Shown here: positions 1-38,489 of the stretch, in pieces | How positions within the stretch are numbered: position 1 is the first letter of the stretch | How the letters are laid out: each line of letters starts with the position of its first letter | Assembly (NCBI GenBank): GCA_963995525.1 | Contig: OZ023217.1 | Location: 7,653,338 to 7,717,337 of the forward strand | Direction: 5' to 3' | DNA length: 64,000 bases | Source of the DNA: Escarpia spicata | Taxonomy: Eukaryota > Annelida > Polychaeta > Sabellida > Siboglinidae | Translations under genes and position numbers: made by a program | Notes under the pieces: model-generated | What the model saw: the letters and a program-made list of their open reading frames with translations, nothing else | Told to the model about the DNA's origin: nothing | The model's database searches: none

Positions 1-3000
1 TAATACTAGCAGTAGCACACGCTGTTCGCTTTATTAAGGACGGCGACTGGAGTTTCTAGCGCGTACATTACAAAACTGCGTTACGACGTCGCGGGCTGAA
101 CTTGTCAAATAGTCGCCGAGGACGCAGTGTCGTACCCGCCTCCGTGATCACCCAACCGCGCAAAGGGGCATTCGGTGCTTTTGGCTACACTGAAATATTA
201 GTTTTTCGCGAGGCGCGGCGGATTTTCGGAGCCGATGCCAACACTGCAGCCGCGAAGTGTCTTGTGCTATATTTAGACTCGACTTCGGCATCGCACTTTC
301 GGGTTAGGCTGAGCTGAGATGGCAACGTTAGCGAGTGGAACTGGTCGTTTTATCCAGGAAGGTGGGTACAAGTAGACACGGAGTCAGAGAGTCCGTTACA
401 TGCGTATGTCGTTGCTTGCTAGTCATACTTATAGTTGTAGTTATCGAGGCACGTGCTGGTATGTTTGCGAGTGCACACACGCATTGTTGATGTCGCTGTT
501 ATTAATTGACCCTAAGCCTAAGCTAAGGCCTAACTAAGCCCTAACAGTTACGTGGTTGGAAGGGTGGAGATACCGCACTGCCAAATGCCCGTTAGGGTGA
601 AACCGCCGTCAGATATCGGCATCATGTGACCATCCTCAGTACTGACACGTATACGCATCCTCAAAACAATGTCATACACATGGTTCCTTACCACTGCCGG
701 GTTTTTACCATACCGCAGATAAATTATTAACACTAATGAATCTAGTGATCGGTACCGAGTGATTTCGACATATCTAATGGGTTGTCTGGAGTCCTCTCAC
801 TCTCTGTTTCCCTCTGGGGATTAGCGTGACACCCAGGGGATTATGCCTTAATGGACAGGATTTAGTCAATGAATAAAGGAAACCAATTAAAAAGCCTGCT
901 GTCAGATGAAGCAAACGTTTTAAGGTGTAGACACTGAAACAATTTTAAGGCAATGAATGTCAGTTATCAGACAAGTAGGTATGATCTATACAGAATTATA
1001 AACACACCAGTTGGTTTATTTCGTTATCAGCGAAACATGTGATGCATTTGGCAAGCTAGTCTTGCCACTTGAAAGCTCATTTCAGATTTGCAGAATGTTT
1101 ACAGTAATTTATGGCATCCAGCTAAGTATGTAAACAGCCGTAACAAAACTACAATTCTTAATTTATTACAAATTACAAAAACAATAACTTGTAAATAATT
1201 GGTTTATTTATACTCACAATAAGTATCTACATTGTACCAGAATCGCCCAGTTCTTATTATAGTTATAAGGTAATGCACCAAACTACAGGAAGGTTTGTGA
1301 TGCTTCGTTTATAATGATTATGCATAAATCATGTTGTATTTAATGTTGATGGAGTAAGGATTAAGGAATAGTCTCGTTTTACAATTATTTTGTGAACAAT
1401 AGAACTTTTCTGGTATCCACTATAACAAGCAAGCTCGTTTGTACAAATCTCTTCAGATAAACTGTTATTTTATTTTTAACTTGGCCCAGTCAAAATATGG
1501 CTAGAGGGACAAAAGTGACCCCACCTCTATATTCTAAGACAATAGGGTGAAATATTACCCACCACATTGCCCAATTCCGATATATAATTCCACGACAGCA
1601 ACAACATGCATTAATGCCAGTTTCACTCATTAGGCGGCACCACTGGAACAACTGATTTTTTTTGCGAAACGCGATGATGACCTAACTCTCATGAGATCCA
1701 CCAATTTGTAATGTTATGTTTTTTTACTATGCGACCACCCCTAATGCCAAATTGCCAATACCAGTTTAGTTATTTACGAAACATGTTATTTGTTTTTTTC
1801 AGTTTAACTTAAAATAATTTTTGTCTTCAAAATTGATTACATAATTTGAGTCTTGTTGATGTCTTCTGGCTGGTTAACATTCCATCACTACTGCGTCTAC
1901 ACAGCTTCAAAAATGTAAACATTAATAGGTGCCACTTAAATTGTTGGGACAGGAAACTAGTGAACACCTGTGTAACTATCTGCTAGGTTTTTAGATACTT
2001 AACAGCAGCATTTCTGCTTAAATTTTTCAGTTTCAGATTCTGCTGGAATGTAATGTGTGTGTAATTGTGTCTCTTCACTAGTTTTTACACATTTAATAGC
2101 AGTGTTTATATAGCATTCATTTGTTCAGATTCAGCTGAATAAATATGGTGTTCTAATTGCCGGATCAATCAGCCTTAAGTGAGGTAAAAATGAGGGGTAT
2201 CAATGGAAGTTGACTGAAAGAGGGCATTGTGGCTCCTGCCAGCTGTTTGGTAACCTGCTTGTGGGGTATGTCAGTTAGGGGTTGTTGGCCTGATGTGATC
2301 TTATCTGTCTGTATGAGATCAGTGTGTTTAGTGTGAACCTGCAGGCATAGCAGCTGGCTATCAGAGCACTTGGGTGGCAGTCACACAGTGCAAACTAGTT
2401 CAGTGGGTGACTAGTTCAGTATATACCATCATGATAGTGTTTACTGCTCAACCCCCATTTAAGTACTTTATATATATATATATAATATTGTAAAGAATTA
2501 ACCTTCTGCATTTATAAATTATCTTCTGTTTTTAAATAATTTATTTTCTGATTAATATTTGTTATCACATTTAACTTTTCTGTGCACATATTTGTCTTAT
2601 ATAAGTTAACGTTTTACATATAATTATATTTTATACAGTGCTTTGAGCATTTTACTGGAAATTGGGCTTATAAAAAATAATTGTTACTGTTTCAAATTTG
2701 TGGGTATTACCTACGTAATAATAATATGACTCGTTTATCTTTTATGAATGATATTTTAAAGTGACTTTATGTTTTAATCAACTCTATCTGCATGTACTGT
2801 AAATAACCAGAAGTCATTGCACCAACTTGCTGTTAGCGGAAGTTAGGAGCTCCAACAAAGTTGTCATTTACCTCTCAGTGTTAGTGCAAGTCTAGCATTC
2901 TTACTGGAAGGTAGACCTGTTTTGTCTGCGAGCTCAGCAGTCGCTCTCTCTTCAGCATGCCATAGAATAGGCATGGGATTAATACAAATTCTAGTATTGA

Positions 3001-6000
3001 GCTAAGGATGGGCGTATTTATTTAGGATTCAATTTGCGAGGTAAACATTGGATCAAAGAGCTCGTTGAGTCATAAGCTTGAGTGTTAGTCTAATGATGAT
3101 TACGAGAAGTTTGGGAGTGGCTGCATGTCGCTTGTTCGTCACTAACTGTAATTTGTTTGCAACAAGTCTAATTAACTATATTTTTAAAGACCATTTTAAT
3201 TAACTACTTTCGAAACATATTCTCTTCCGCAACTTGATCGCTGTTACGATCACTCTTTGCCGTAAAGTGTACATACATACACAAAAGAGTATCTAAGTTA
3301 GTAAGGTTCAAAGATTTTACAGATCTAAGGTACAGAGAACGATGTTTTCCCCGTTTCCGGTCGGCAGTAATTAATCGAGTGCGTGAGAAGTTCAAATCGT
3401 AAAAAGTAGGGCCTATTTTTTATATATAGGCTGACATGTTTTCCGTAGCTTTAGGACTTTGTATGCATACTTCAATAGTATGAAGTTCACGTAGCATGCA
3501 AAAAAACACTGGCATGTGTACCTTAGATGCTGTGTGCGTGTATAAAGTGTGATACTGTTTGGTGCATGCATGAGATACAGTTATAAAAAGGCAAAACAGA
3601 CTGCATTCACGTGATAAAAACAGTTGATGACATGTAGACCTATACATAGCATATAGGGAAACCAACCACAAAGTTACCGTTTGTTTAGATAACTTTTTTT
3701 TAAATAATATACTATATAGGTCTACATTCGTGTGTGGACTCTGTAAAAACTGTGACATAAAATTATTTCACCAAGGCGGCATAGATCTGCGTCGGCGACT
3801 CGGCGCTAATAACTTACGATTATAAACTACCATCCACTATCCTCCTTGCGTCTGTATTCCGTGACGCACCGTCAGCATAATGTCATAAAGAAAAGAAAAA
3901 AGCATGGCCCAAATAATTGATTGTGAGTAATTGTATCGTCTTGTGTTAGGCGACAGTCCTATGGGACATTACCAGGAAGTCGGGGCTGCCACATTATTGA
4001 GAAGAAGAAGAAGACGACGAAGACAGTATGCGTTGCGTAATCAGTGTGTGAATGACGTCAACTGGCATCACGGTTTTCATCGCAAAAACGTCACAGGCCG
4101 ACATTTATATTCATCATACATGTATGGTTATTGTGATTATCAAACAACTTTAATGATGGACCATACCTGTAAGAGTGATTATAGACTTGAAATACATATT
4201 CATTGCGTGTGGATATTACATTCTAGACCCAATGTTCCAAATATAGCTTCGAAAAAGTATGTTTTTGTTGTTGCGAGACTCTCGTTGGTCTTGAAGTGAA
4301 AGGCGAGGTTTTGCCTTGTTAGTTGTTTGTAGGTTATCGTATGAAGTAGCGAACGCTATATCAAACGAAATCCTACGCCGTTTGTAATAATAATTGCGTT
4401 CATCATCCACTGCCGTAATGACGGCTAGTCGGAGGTCTCGTTTGAGTCAGAATGGGGCAAATTGAGAAATAATCACGAGACAGTTGGCGGTCACGCAGTT
4501 TTCGCCTTGATGTTCTTACGGTCTGCCCCATTAGTGCTCCGCTAAGTGACGCTGATAGGAAAATAAGTGATACCAAACGACTCCAAGACGCGGGACATAG
4601 TTGGGATAATCTGCAGCCAGCATCCAGGTGACCGCGCACAATATACGCGCTAACGCTATACCTTTGTGTGAACGTTAGATGTAGATCCTGCAGTGATTAG
4701 TGGAATGGGGCAAATAATAACCAGGGCACTATGTAGCTTAATTGAGGAGGGGTGTAGATTTACATGTCAACAATTATAGAAATGAAGATGCGTCTATATA
4801 TATATACATGAATTATAAAATGTTTGCTTCCCGCAGACATAAACAATTTCTGTCGTAACACAGTTTCCTCTCCATGCACACGTCACGTGACATACTGTTA
4901 TACTTGGTCACAAATCTGAAACAGCAAATTATAATTATGTACTCTGACTACAACTTTCGTATTACTACAACAAACGAAACATATTTAACTACTGGATATC
5001 ATTTATCACTACGTGATCGACTGGTGCCAAATAGTATGCCTTACATATGCATATAAGCATCACCCGGATAACATTTAACGCGCGACAACGTTGCTGTTGT
5101 TTCACGTTCAACTGTCGCCATTTTGAAAAGGTTCAAACGCTTCTGGTTAACGTGCCGGTTTTTTTTTAAACCAAGATCACAACATATTCTTATTGCGTTT
5201 AACCAATCGTAACGATTTAAAACCGTTGACGTTGATGCATTTATATTATAGCAATTATGTAGAGAAAAGCCTGCATGTTACTGTTTGACCGTAATTACCT
5301 TGCCGACTTATGTCGTTCTTTGTCTTTCAGAATTAATAGACAATCTTTTATCGCGTAAAACAGGCCACGTTGTTCGAAAGAAATAACGATGCTTCGACAG
5401 TTGACTTGCAGCTGAATCGCTGTGTATTATGCAGCGGCAAACGAACAATACCAACGACACATAGGTATTAGATGTAGTATACGCTCCGCTCAGGCCCTTA
5501 TTTTATTGTAATAAACTACACATACCGGCATAAACACGCTACTATATAGGTGTTTAACGACGCGACGACAATATACGCTATCGTGACATGCTAGTTGTGG
5601 TGTCGTGTGAGAATGTGACATTCGTCGAACTGTAAGAAAAGTCGTGGTTTTTATCAGACGCGAATTCGAGAATGCGCATCATCGTGCATCTTCCCACGAC
5701 GTACTAGTTGAACGTGCGGATTGTCGTGAATAATAATGAACTGCAATTAGTTTGCGACGGTGATTATATACCTATACGTACGTGTACAACGTGCAAACAG
5801 ACGGCCACGCACATGCACACATGCGTTGCTAATATATGCTGCCTTATCGCAGTTATCAGTCGATCAGCAACATGTTTCAAATGACAACCCAGTCGTTTTT
5901 CACAATTAGTGACAATCAGTAGCGAATAAGCACCAGACTCGACTTATCTCCGCTTTAGGATTTCTCGTGATAGCCACTTTACCGTCGTTATCATTCGCAT

Positions 6001-6940
6001 AGATTGCGTCTTTTCTGTTCTTATCTCCGTTTGACCAATCCCGGCTTCCGCGCTTATGATTTGATTTAATCGCGCGTGATCTGTAAGTATAACACCGACC
6101 TGCTAATTACGCTTTGGCGGAGAGGGCACGGGTTAAGATTGGGGTCATCGGTGTCGGAGCGAGGGGTCGGGGTGGAGAGATTCAAGGGAAAGTGGGGGTG
6201 CTATCGGCGTCGTATCTACAGCAGGCACCGGCGGTAGCGACGCGGCACTGTTGTTGTCGATCGTGCGTTCTGGTGTGATTGTACCAGCTCCGATAGCGTC
6301 ATGCACCAACAAAGGAGAGGTCAGCGTATCTGTACAATGCATGCCCCAGGCTATCGCAGCTGTGCGTAGTTATTACTATTTCACACCATTAGTGACAGAA
6401 ATAAAATCTAGACCCCCGCAGGATTGTCGGTGTAACAGCTCGTGTTAAACGTGCGTGACTCCGTAGCTTCGATGCGCTCAGCCGGACACGGCTGATCTTT
6501 GTTGTACGGTAGAACCTCAGGCAATTGCCCATGGAAAAACGCTATAGTAGCCGTATGTGTGTCGTTGTATGGGCTTGTCATATTTTGAAGAACGTTACAC
6601 ACAATAAGTATGTAGTTTACATAGAAACGCTCGGTGTTGTCAGACCGTGATGTTATTGTGTTGCGGAATCATCTGTTGATACTAAATCGTGGTATTTGTG
6701 CTGATGTGCGTGACAATACGATAATATTCCCGGTGTATAACTGGCGCGTATTTTGTTGCTTGCATTTCGCTACCGCGGTTTTTGAAACGTGCGCAACTGA
6801 TCGGAAAGTTCGTGTTTGTTGTTGAATAAAAAGTGTGTTTTACGATTTCGCAACGTGATGTATTCGCGCACGATGGTAGACCATGCATGTTTATTGGTCT
6901 ACCTGCATGTAAGTTCCGTCTATAATGGTGTTATAATTGA
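1..6940. other. upstream non-coding region of LMO4
   Basis: No open frame here looks like a gene. The only ones are short and show no recognisable domain. About 840-5300 is AT-rich with scattered short simple repeats such as a (TA) run near 2470-2484. GC rises after about 5900 and again around 6130-6300. A 5' UTR exon and the promoter of the LMO4 gene could lie here, but nothing in the sequence pins them down. A short stretch at 1408-1475 resembles one near 61650. Confidence 0.5.
1408..1475 (+). repeat. dispersed repeat fragment, related to 61650-61700
   Basis: The stretch TGGTATCCACTATAACA and the following AAGCTCGTTTGTACAAAT resemble TGGCATCCACTACAACA and TAGCTCGTTTTGTGCAA at about 61650-61700, in the same order and spacing. 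This suggests two decayed copies of one interspersed family. No ends or coding capacity are visible. Confidence 0.35.
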
Positions 6941-7204
6941 ACGGCTGCGGTTTTACAGGCTGATTTATACGTTCATTTGCCTGCAGAATCGCCCGTGGTG
7001 AAGACAGGCAGCGTTGATTCGGTCCCGACCCTAGGCGGCGCGAACCTCTCCGTCTGTCCCGGAACCGGAAGTACGGACATACTGACAATATCCCGACACG
7101 CAACACACGCGCTGCCGGAGGACGCAACCGGAACGCCACCTGGTGGCAATCCGCAGCACGACGACCTGGACCGAATTCCCACGTCGGCTGGCGCGGCGGC
7201 ACGC
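6941..7204 (+). other. in-frame open extension upstream of the first LMO4 ATG
   Basis: In the LIM1 reading frame the nearest upstream stop is TGA at 6938-6940, so 88 codons are open before the ATG at 7205, yet they contain no ATG. Two acceptor-like sites lie in it: TTTTACAG ending at 6958 and TTTGCCTGCAG ending at 6986. From 6987 the sequence is GC-rich and codon-like, rich in Gly, Thr, Ser and Pro. Either translation starts at 7205 and this is 5' UTR, or an upstream exon is spliced to 6987 and supplies the start codon. The second reading is attractive because base composition jumps at the 6986 acceptor. Transcript data would decide. Confidence 0.5.
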
Positions 7205-33650
<26,446 letters not shown>

Positions 33651-35215
33651 TTGGGAGCCGGACATCGACTGACGGTGTTCGCTTCCATCGGCTCGTTGCG
33701 GTCTCCGGGTTTACCTTCTGTCTTCTCCCGGAGACAAAGCCGCCGTGGCGCTAGAGCAAACGGCCGGGGAAGTCAGCGACCGTGGAGATGATGGACGGTG
33801 GACTTGAGTCGTCTTCTTCCAGCTTACACCAAACGCGCTTCGGTGAGCATGTGGGTCTGGCGATGTCACGATCGGGTGGGCGATCCAACAAGAAGATCAG
33901 TGGGACACCGGCGTACTGTAACTGGAAACACCTCATCGACCATCAGCCGATCGCGTATACTACGTCGCCAGCCAGCATCGACGGAGTCGTTAGTGACGGC
34001 GCCAACGTGGAGGTCTCTGCTCCGGATGTCCGGTGTCCACGTCTATGGTCAGCGCCCGGAGAGACTGCCCGAGTCGCCCTTGTACGGCGGGAGTCGGCCC
34101 CAGCGGCGGTGCAACGTAACTGGCACACGTGACACGAGAACGCAGCTGTCTCTGCGCCTGGGGGGACTGCTACACGCACCAGACACGCGCACGCCGGGTT
34201 GTCAACATGTTTCTACCGTCCTAAGACACCGGGGGCCTACTGGTGCTGTCTTTCTGCCAGTTGGCGTTGCGACATTGGCAGCCGTACACACTCACTAGAT
34301 GGCGCTCCAGTTCTCGGTTGATGTTTACCGACTACGGTTGTTAACCGCGCTCACCTACGAGTGATGAAATTTCCAATTTGCGCATAATTTATGTAGTTCA
34401 CATTTAACATGCATTCACCACAATATTGTACGCGATGGTAATATAAGTTCTAATGGCGCGTGATAAAAAGTCGATACTGATGTACTTTGTTTAGTTTTTG
34501 TAATATAAAAATTACTGTTATATATAGGCGTATATACATCATGTTCTACCGAAGTTACGCAAGCGTGCAAAGTTTGTCAATTGTAACTGTTTACGGTGCA
34601 GTTCTATTTACAATAACAGTGCTGAACTACGTTTTGGTGTACTATTAAGGATCAAACTTTTAATTCCTGTCACAACTCGCACTCCACGTGGATGGAAGGT
34701 CAGAACAAACAGGCACGCCACCTAGTGAGTACTATGGTCATACGCTCGGCAAAGTTTCGGCTTATGCGCTGATTACGTTGTACAGCCGAGATGACTGTTA
34801 CACAGCCTAATCGACCAACAAACGGACAATAATACTTAGCGGTAGTGGAAAGTCACGGCAGTTAGCACGGGTCGGTCTTCAACGCCGACCTTTATGACGC
34901 CATACCGGATAACAGACACAATGACGATATCGCGTGATCAGCGAACGCGAGACCTCTGAAACTTTGCTATCTTATAACAGACAACACGTTGTGTATAGAC
35001 GTTGCTTTACTTGGGTGTCTTGTAGAAAAGCGTCTTTCAATCGTTGTCCTTTTACCAGTGAAGACACACTCAGGCGTTATTTAAAGACTTTCCAGCTGCG
35101 CGACCTTTCGGCGCAGATTATGCGTCTGCAGCGTGTGTCTCGGTGCTCGAATACTTTCGCGCGGAATTTATGTTCGGGTTATGTTACTTATGTACAGTCA
35201 ATAAAATAAACATTA
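33651..35215 (+). other. probable LMO4 3' UTR
   Basis: Sequence follows the LMO4 stop without any obvious splice donor, and overlapping AATAAA hexamers lie at 35200-35210. The first 650 bases (33660-34320) are GC-rich and hold two overlapping + strand open frames of about 116 and 166 codons. These start on GTG or lack gene-like content and resemble no family I know, so I treat them as chance frames in a GC-rich UTR. The end point is inferred. Confidence 0.5.
35200..35210 (+). terminator. poly(A) signal candidate for LMO4
   Basis: Two overlapping AATAAA hexamers (35200 and 35205) occur about 1.55 kb after the stop codon, the first good signals downstream on this strand. Confidence 0.5.
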
Positions 35216-35649
35216 CATACTTGTGCATCGTTATTGTCGTACACTGCGCGCCATCTATCGACTTTGTAGTTACGTGCAATTGTTTGCAACGCTCAGCGTG
35301 TCTTTCACGATTGTTCTGAGTTACATAATCCACGTCAGACGTCCCCGTACGATCACAGGGCGAATGAAACTGGCGTCTGTTCTTACATCTCCGTAATATA
35401 ACCGTCTTGCTAGTTATTATAATACAGTAATATCGAGAACCTTCGCGATGCGTCATATAATTTTGTAATTTCGCATGTGTTCAAACTTGTCGTGAGTTGT
35501 GTGAACGTACACGGCATTGTGTTCGTTGATCCCTTGTGTTCGTTGATCCCTAACCAGTTGCCGTAATTAGGGTCAGCAAGTCAACAGAGGTCGCCACTTC
35601 GTGAAAATATTCATCATTCATTGAGTTGGACGAATAATTAAATAACGAT

Positions 35650-36080
35650 TTTATCACTACACAAACAGGAATCCGAAATTCACACGGATGCAAATCTTGT
35701 AAGACCTGCAATAACACGTACATTGGAGACACAGGAAAGACATTTGGCACAAGACTATATAGAAGAACATAAGACAGAATTTGAAACTATAACAACCAGA
35801 CGTTTCACTCGTGAAGAAGGGAAGTTTCGACAGACATCGTACACAAGTCGGCGATAACTGACCATGGGGACAGAAACCACTGTGTAATAGACTGGGAGGG
35901 AGCCAGAGTGGTAGACAGAGAATCAGACAGGTGTGGGGCGATGGATTAAGGAGGCCATCTGGATTAGAAGGACAACGCCAACGATGATGGGAATACCGAC
36001 CGAGTCACTCGCCGTCTGGCGAGCAGAGGAAGAACAGTGCTAAAAAGCGGTCGAAACGTCATTGTGAGTTTCGAATTCCA
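35650..36080 (+). pseudogene. Penelope-like element fragment (GIY-YIG endonuclease region)
   Basis: Reading across three frames, the stretch encodes CKSCKTCNNTYIGDTGKTF, then EEHKTEF and an FTRE block. Then come KSAITDHGDRNHCVIDWEGA, RVVDRESDR and WIKEAIWIRR. The order and spacing match the C-terminal GIY-YIG domain of Penelope-like retroelements, with the TYIG half of the GIY-YIG signature retained. A closing AAGCGGTCGAAACGTC at about 36043 resembles the end of such elements. Frameshifts near 35765, 35850 and 35945 and several stops make it a dead copy. The reverse transcriptase part is absent. Confidence 0.85.
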
Positions 36081-36121
36081 AGTTGTATAGTACGAAAAAT
36101 CGTTATTTAAGAGGCCCCCTC

Positions 36122-36187
36122 CGTTCTCAATATATCCAGGGTTTGTTATTATAATATAATAAGAACACCCAGGATATATTGAGAACG
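36122..36187. repeat. 66-bp near-palindromic hairpin
   Basis: The arms 36122-36142 and 36167-36187 pair at 20 of 21 positions (CGTTCTCAATATATCC against GGATATATTGAGAACG at the outside). The inner 24 bases are AT-rich and also partly self-complementary. It lies just after the Penelope-like fragment. It may be the terminal part of that element, a minimal foldback element, or a hairpin RNA precursor. Confidence 0.85.
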
Positions 36188-36606
36188 ACGATATATTATT
36201 ATCTCCTCATCTATTCTTCTCCATGCACACAAAAATTAAACTGCAACGCGAACTATGATCCTGGATAGTGCTTATAAGCCCGAAATCCACACTTATGATA
36301 TATACGGTGCGTCATTACGTCGAGAATGCCAACTGTGCTATCGTGGTTGGAATTTGGGTTGGTTTTCACGAAAATACCACTTCAAAGAATCCCACGAAGC
36401 GTTAATTTACCATCAAATTCCATGAATGGTCGTAAATGTGTAGGGCGTGCTCGAATATCGCAAACCTTTTGACACTATACTCCATTCGCACTCCGAACAG
36501 ATATCGTCTGATCCTGGTGATAGGGGCAGTTGATAGCTTCGACAATCTCGCATCTGAATTTTATTATACATAAAAACGTGTCATACTTTGTAAACGATAT
36601 CTAGAG

Positions 36607-37198
36607 CAGCAGTTGTTTTTAACCCCTGGGTCGCGATCTAAAAGTGGATCGCCAAGCCATTTTGAGTAAGTCGCCAAGAGTCTCCATGCAGTGACTGGCC
36701 GAACTTCCCTTTATAGTCCGGCTTCCTCGTATCAGATGCATGCGAGGTGCATAATTTATGCCAAATGTTGATTGAATTTGAAAGGTTGAAAATACAAAAA
36801 TCGGAGCTGTTTTGATTCACTCCAAATGGAAGCCTTCAATGTACATTTTCATTGAAAAATATCGTTTTAGTCAGCATGTCCATGCACATTATGTTGCCTA
36901 TAGGATTGTCTGCTTCCAGTTTGTCCATGTTGTCGAAATCGTACGACTTTCACGACACCATCTTCCATCTTTGTTTCGATTCGCTAGGGGTGCACTCTTT
37001 CTACATCGGTAAGCCAACGAACGGCACTGATGTCGTGATCCCAAGTATAATAAAATTGTTCCCATTTACCGTTTATTTATGTTACGTCTGTTAGTGTTAT
37101 CATTCATACAACATTAATCAACTTTTTGTAAGCATGGGTCGCCAAGCAAGTTTCCTGACCGGAATTTGGGTCGCAGCCAAAAAGGATAAGAACCGCTG
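36607..37198. mobile_element. 592-bp non-autonomous hAT-like transposon
   Basis: The left end CAGCAGTTGTTTTTAACC and the reverse complement of the right end CAGCGGTTCTTATCC are imperfect inverted repeats. Both continue into GGTCGCGA or GCTGCGACC motifs. The element is flanked by ATCTAGAG (36599-36606) and ATCTATAG (37199-37206), an 8-bp target duplication with one mismatch, as expected of the hAT superfamily. It has no transposase frame. A diverged relative lies at 61158-61558. Confidence 0.83.
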
Positions 37199-37206
37199 AT
37201 CTATAG

Positions 37207-37759
37207 GATGACAGAAATGATTGGTTTGTATGGAGCACACTCGGTGCAATTTGTGTACACTAATATTAATTGTTTCAAACAGCCGTGCGTGCGTGCGTGC
37301 ATGTGTGTATGTACGTGCGTCGTATGTCCCACATCCCTCCAAACGATACCACTTTCATCCCTCCCTCTCCGCGACTCCCAGTTCGTGGGAAAGCCGCGTC
37401 ATCCACGAAACCAAGACTCGGCGGCTTGCGAGCAGACGACAATTACGCCCTAACTAGCAGTAAGAAAACATCGGACGGCCGTCCAATTACGGCGCTTGTT
37501 GATTCACGTGTACCAGATCTGCAGTCGTTGACTGATCGTCTCCAGACGGATACTCACTAATTATGAACCCAATTGCCATGTATCACACGGGAGGAGGGCA
37601 GCTGTATCCCATCAGGCGGGAAGACGGGGTCGGATGGGTACAAGGAAGACATTGACGGGGACAAGAGGAGAGATAACTGACGACGTAGTGTAGACCCACG
37701 ACCAGTTGTCGTCGTTTTTACTGATGACATTGTGGCATATGTGGCGAGTTAAATATACA
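37207..37759. other. non-coding spacer
   Basis: No gene seen. It contains a short GTGC/GTAC-rich stretch (37285-37325) and a GC-raised stretch with GACAATTACGCCC, GTCCAATTACGGCGC and CACTAATTATGAACCC (about 37375-37575). That stretch resembles the candidate enhancer islands of the LMO4 introns. Confidence 0.4.
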
Positions 37760-38236
37760 GGAAGACGATGACAATGACAACGACGACGATTATGATGACA
37801 ACGGCGACGACGACGGTTGTGATGACAACGACGAAAGTGATGATGACAACGGCAACGACGACGATTATTATGACAACGGCGACGACGGTGATGACAACGA
37901 CGACGATGATGAAGACAACGACGACGACGGTGATGACAACGACGACGATGATGACGACAACGACGACGATTATGAAAAAAACGACGACAACGTCGACGAC
38001 TATGAGGATGACAATGACGACGACGGTGATAACAACGGCACCGGCGACGATGATGATGACAAAACAACGACGACGGTGATGACAACGGCAACGACGACGA
38101 CGATTGTGATGGCAACGGCAACGACGACGATGATGATGAAAACGGCGACGACGACGGTGATGATAACGGCAACGACGACGGTGATGATAACGGCAACGAC
38201 GACGGTGATGATAACGGCAACGGCGACGATTATGAA
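37760..38236. repeat. GAC/GAT-type array, left of the LINE
   Basis: Tandem variants of GACAACGACGACGGTGAT occur throughout, becoming a clean 24-bp unit (GATAACGGCAACGACGACGG then TGAT) from about 38135 to 38220. Open frames on both strands (Thr/Met-rich or Ser/Pro/His-rich) are products of the array. Confidence 0.95.
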
Positions 38237-38329
38237 TGAGTTAATGAACGTTTATTCAGAACACTGATAATAATATATATATACAAGACAAGACAACCAA
38301 ACAAGTTTAACTATAATACATGTTTGAAG

Positions 38330-38371
38330 GGGGTAAATACGAAGTCATTGACTTTTGTGTAAATTTACCCC
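38330..38371. repeat. stem-loop in the LINE 3' region
   Basis: GGGGTAAAT and ATTTACCCC form a perfect 9-bp outer stem. AAGTCA and TGACTT form an inner stem, with a small bulge between. It lies in the 3' UTR of the - strand LINE, where CR1/L2-type reverse transcriptases are thought to recognise RNA structure. Confidence 0.7.
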
Positions 38372-38489
38372 AGACATATATTTATATATAATTATATACC
38401 AGTATGTATACACACATATATACATACATATACACAGATTCACATACATACGTACCTCTATATTGAGACATCAATATTATATTAATATG

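Noticed and set aside
33782..34298. A protein-coding gene after LMO4
   Set aside because: Frames open on GTG in a GC-rich stretch, overlap each other, show no known domain, and lie where the LMO4 3' UTR is expected.
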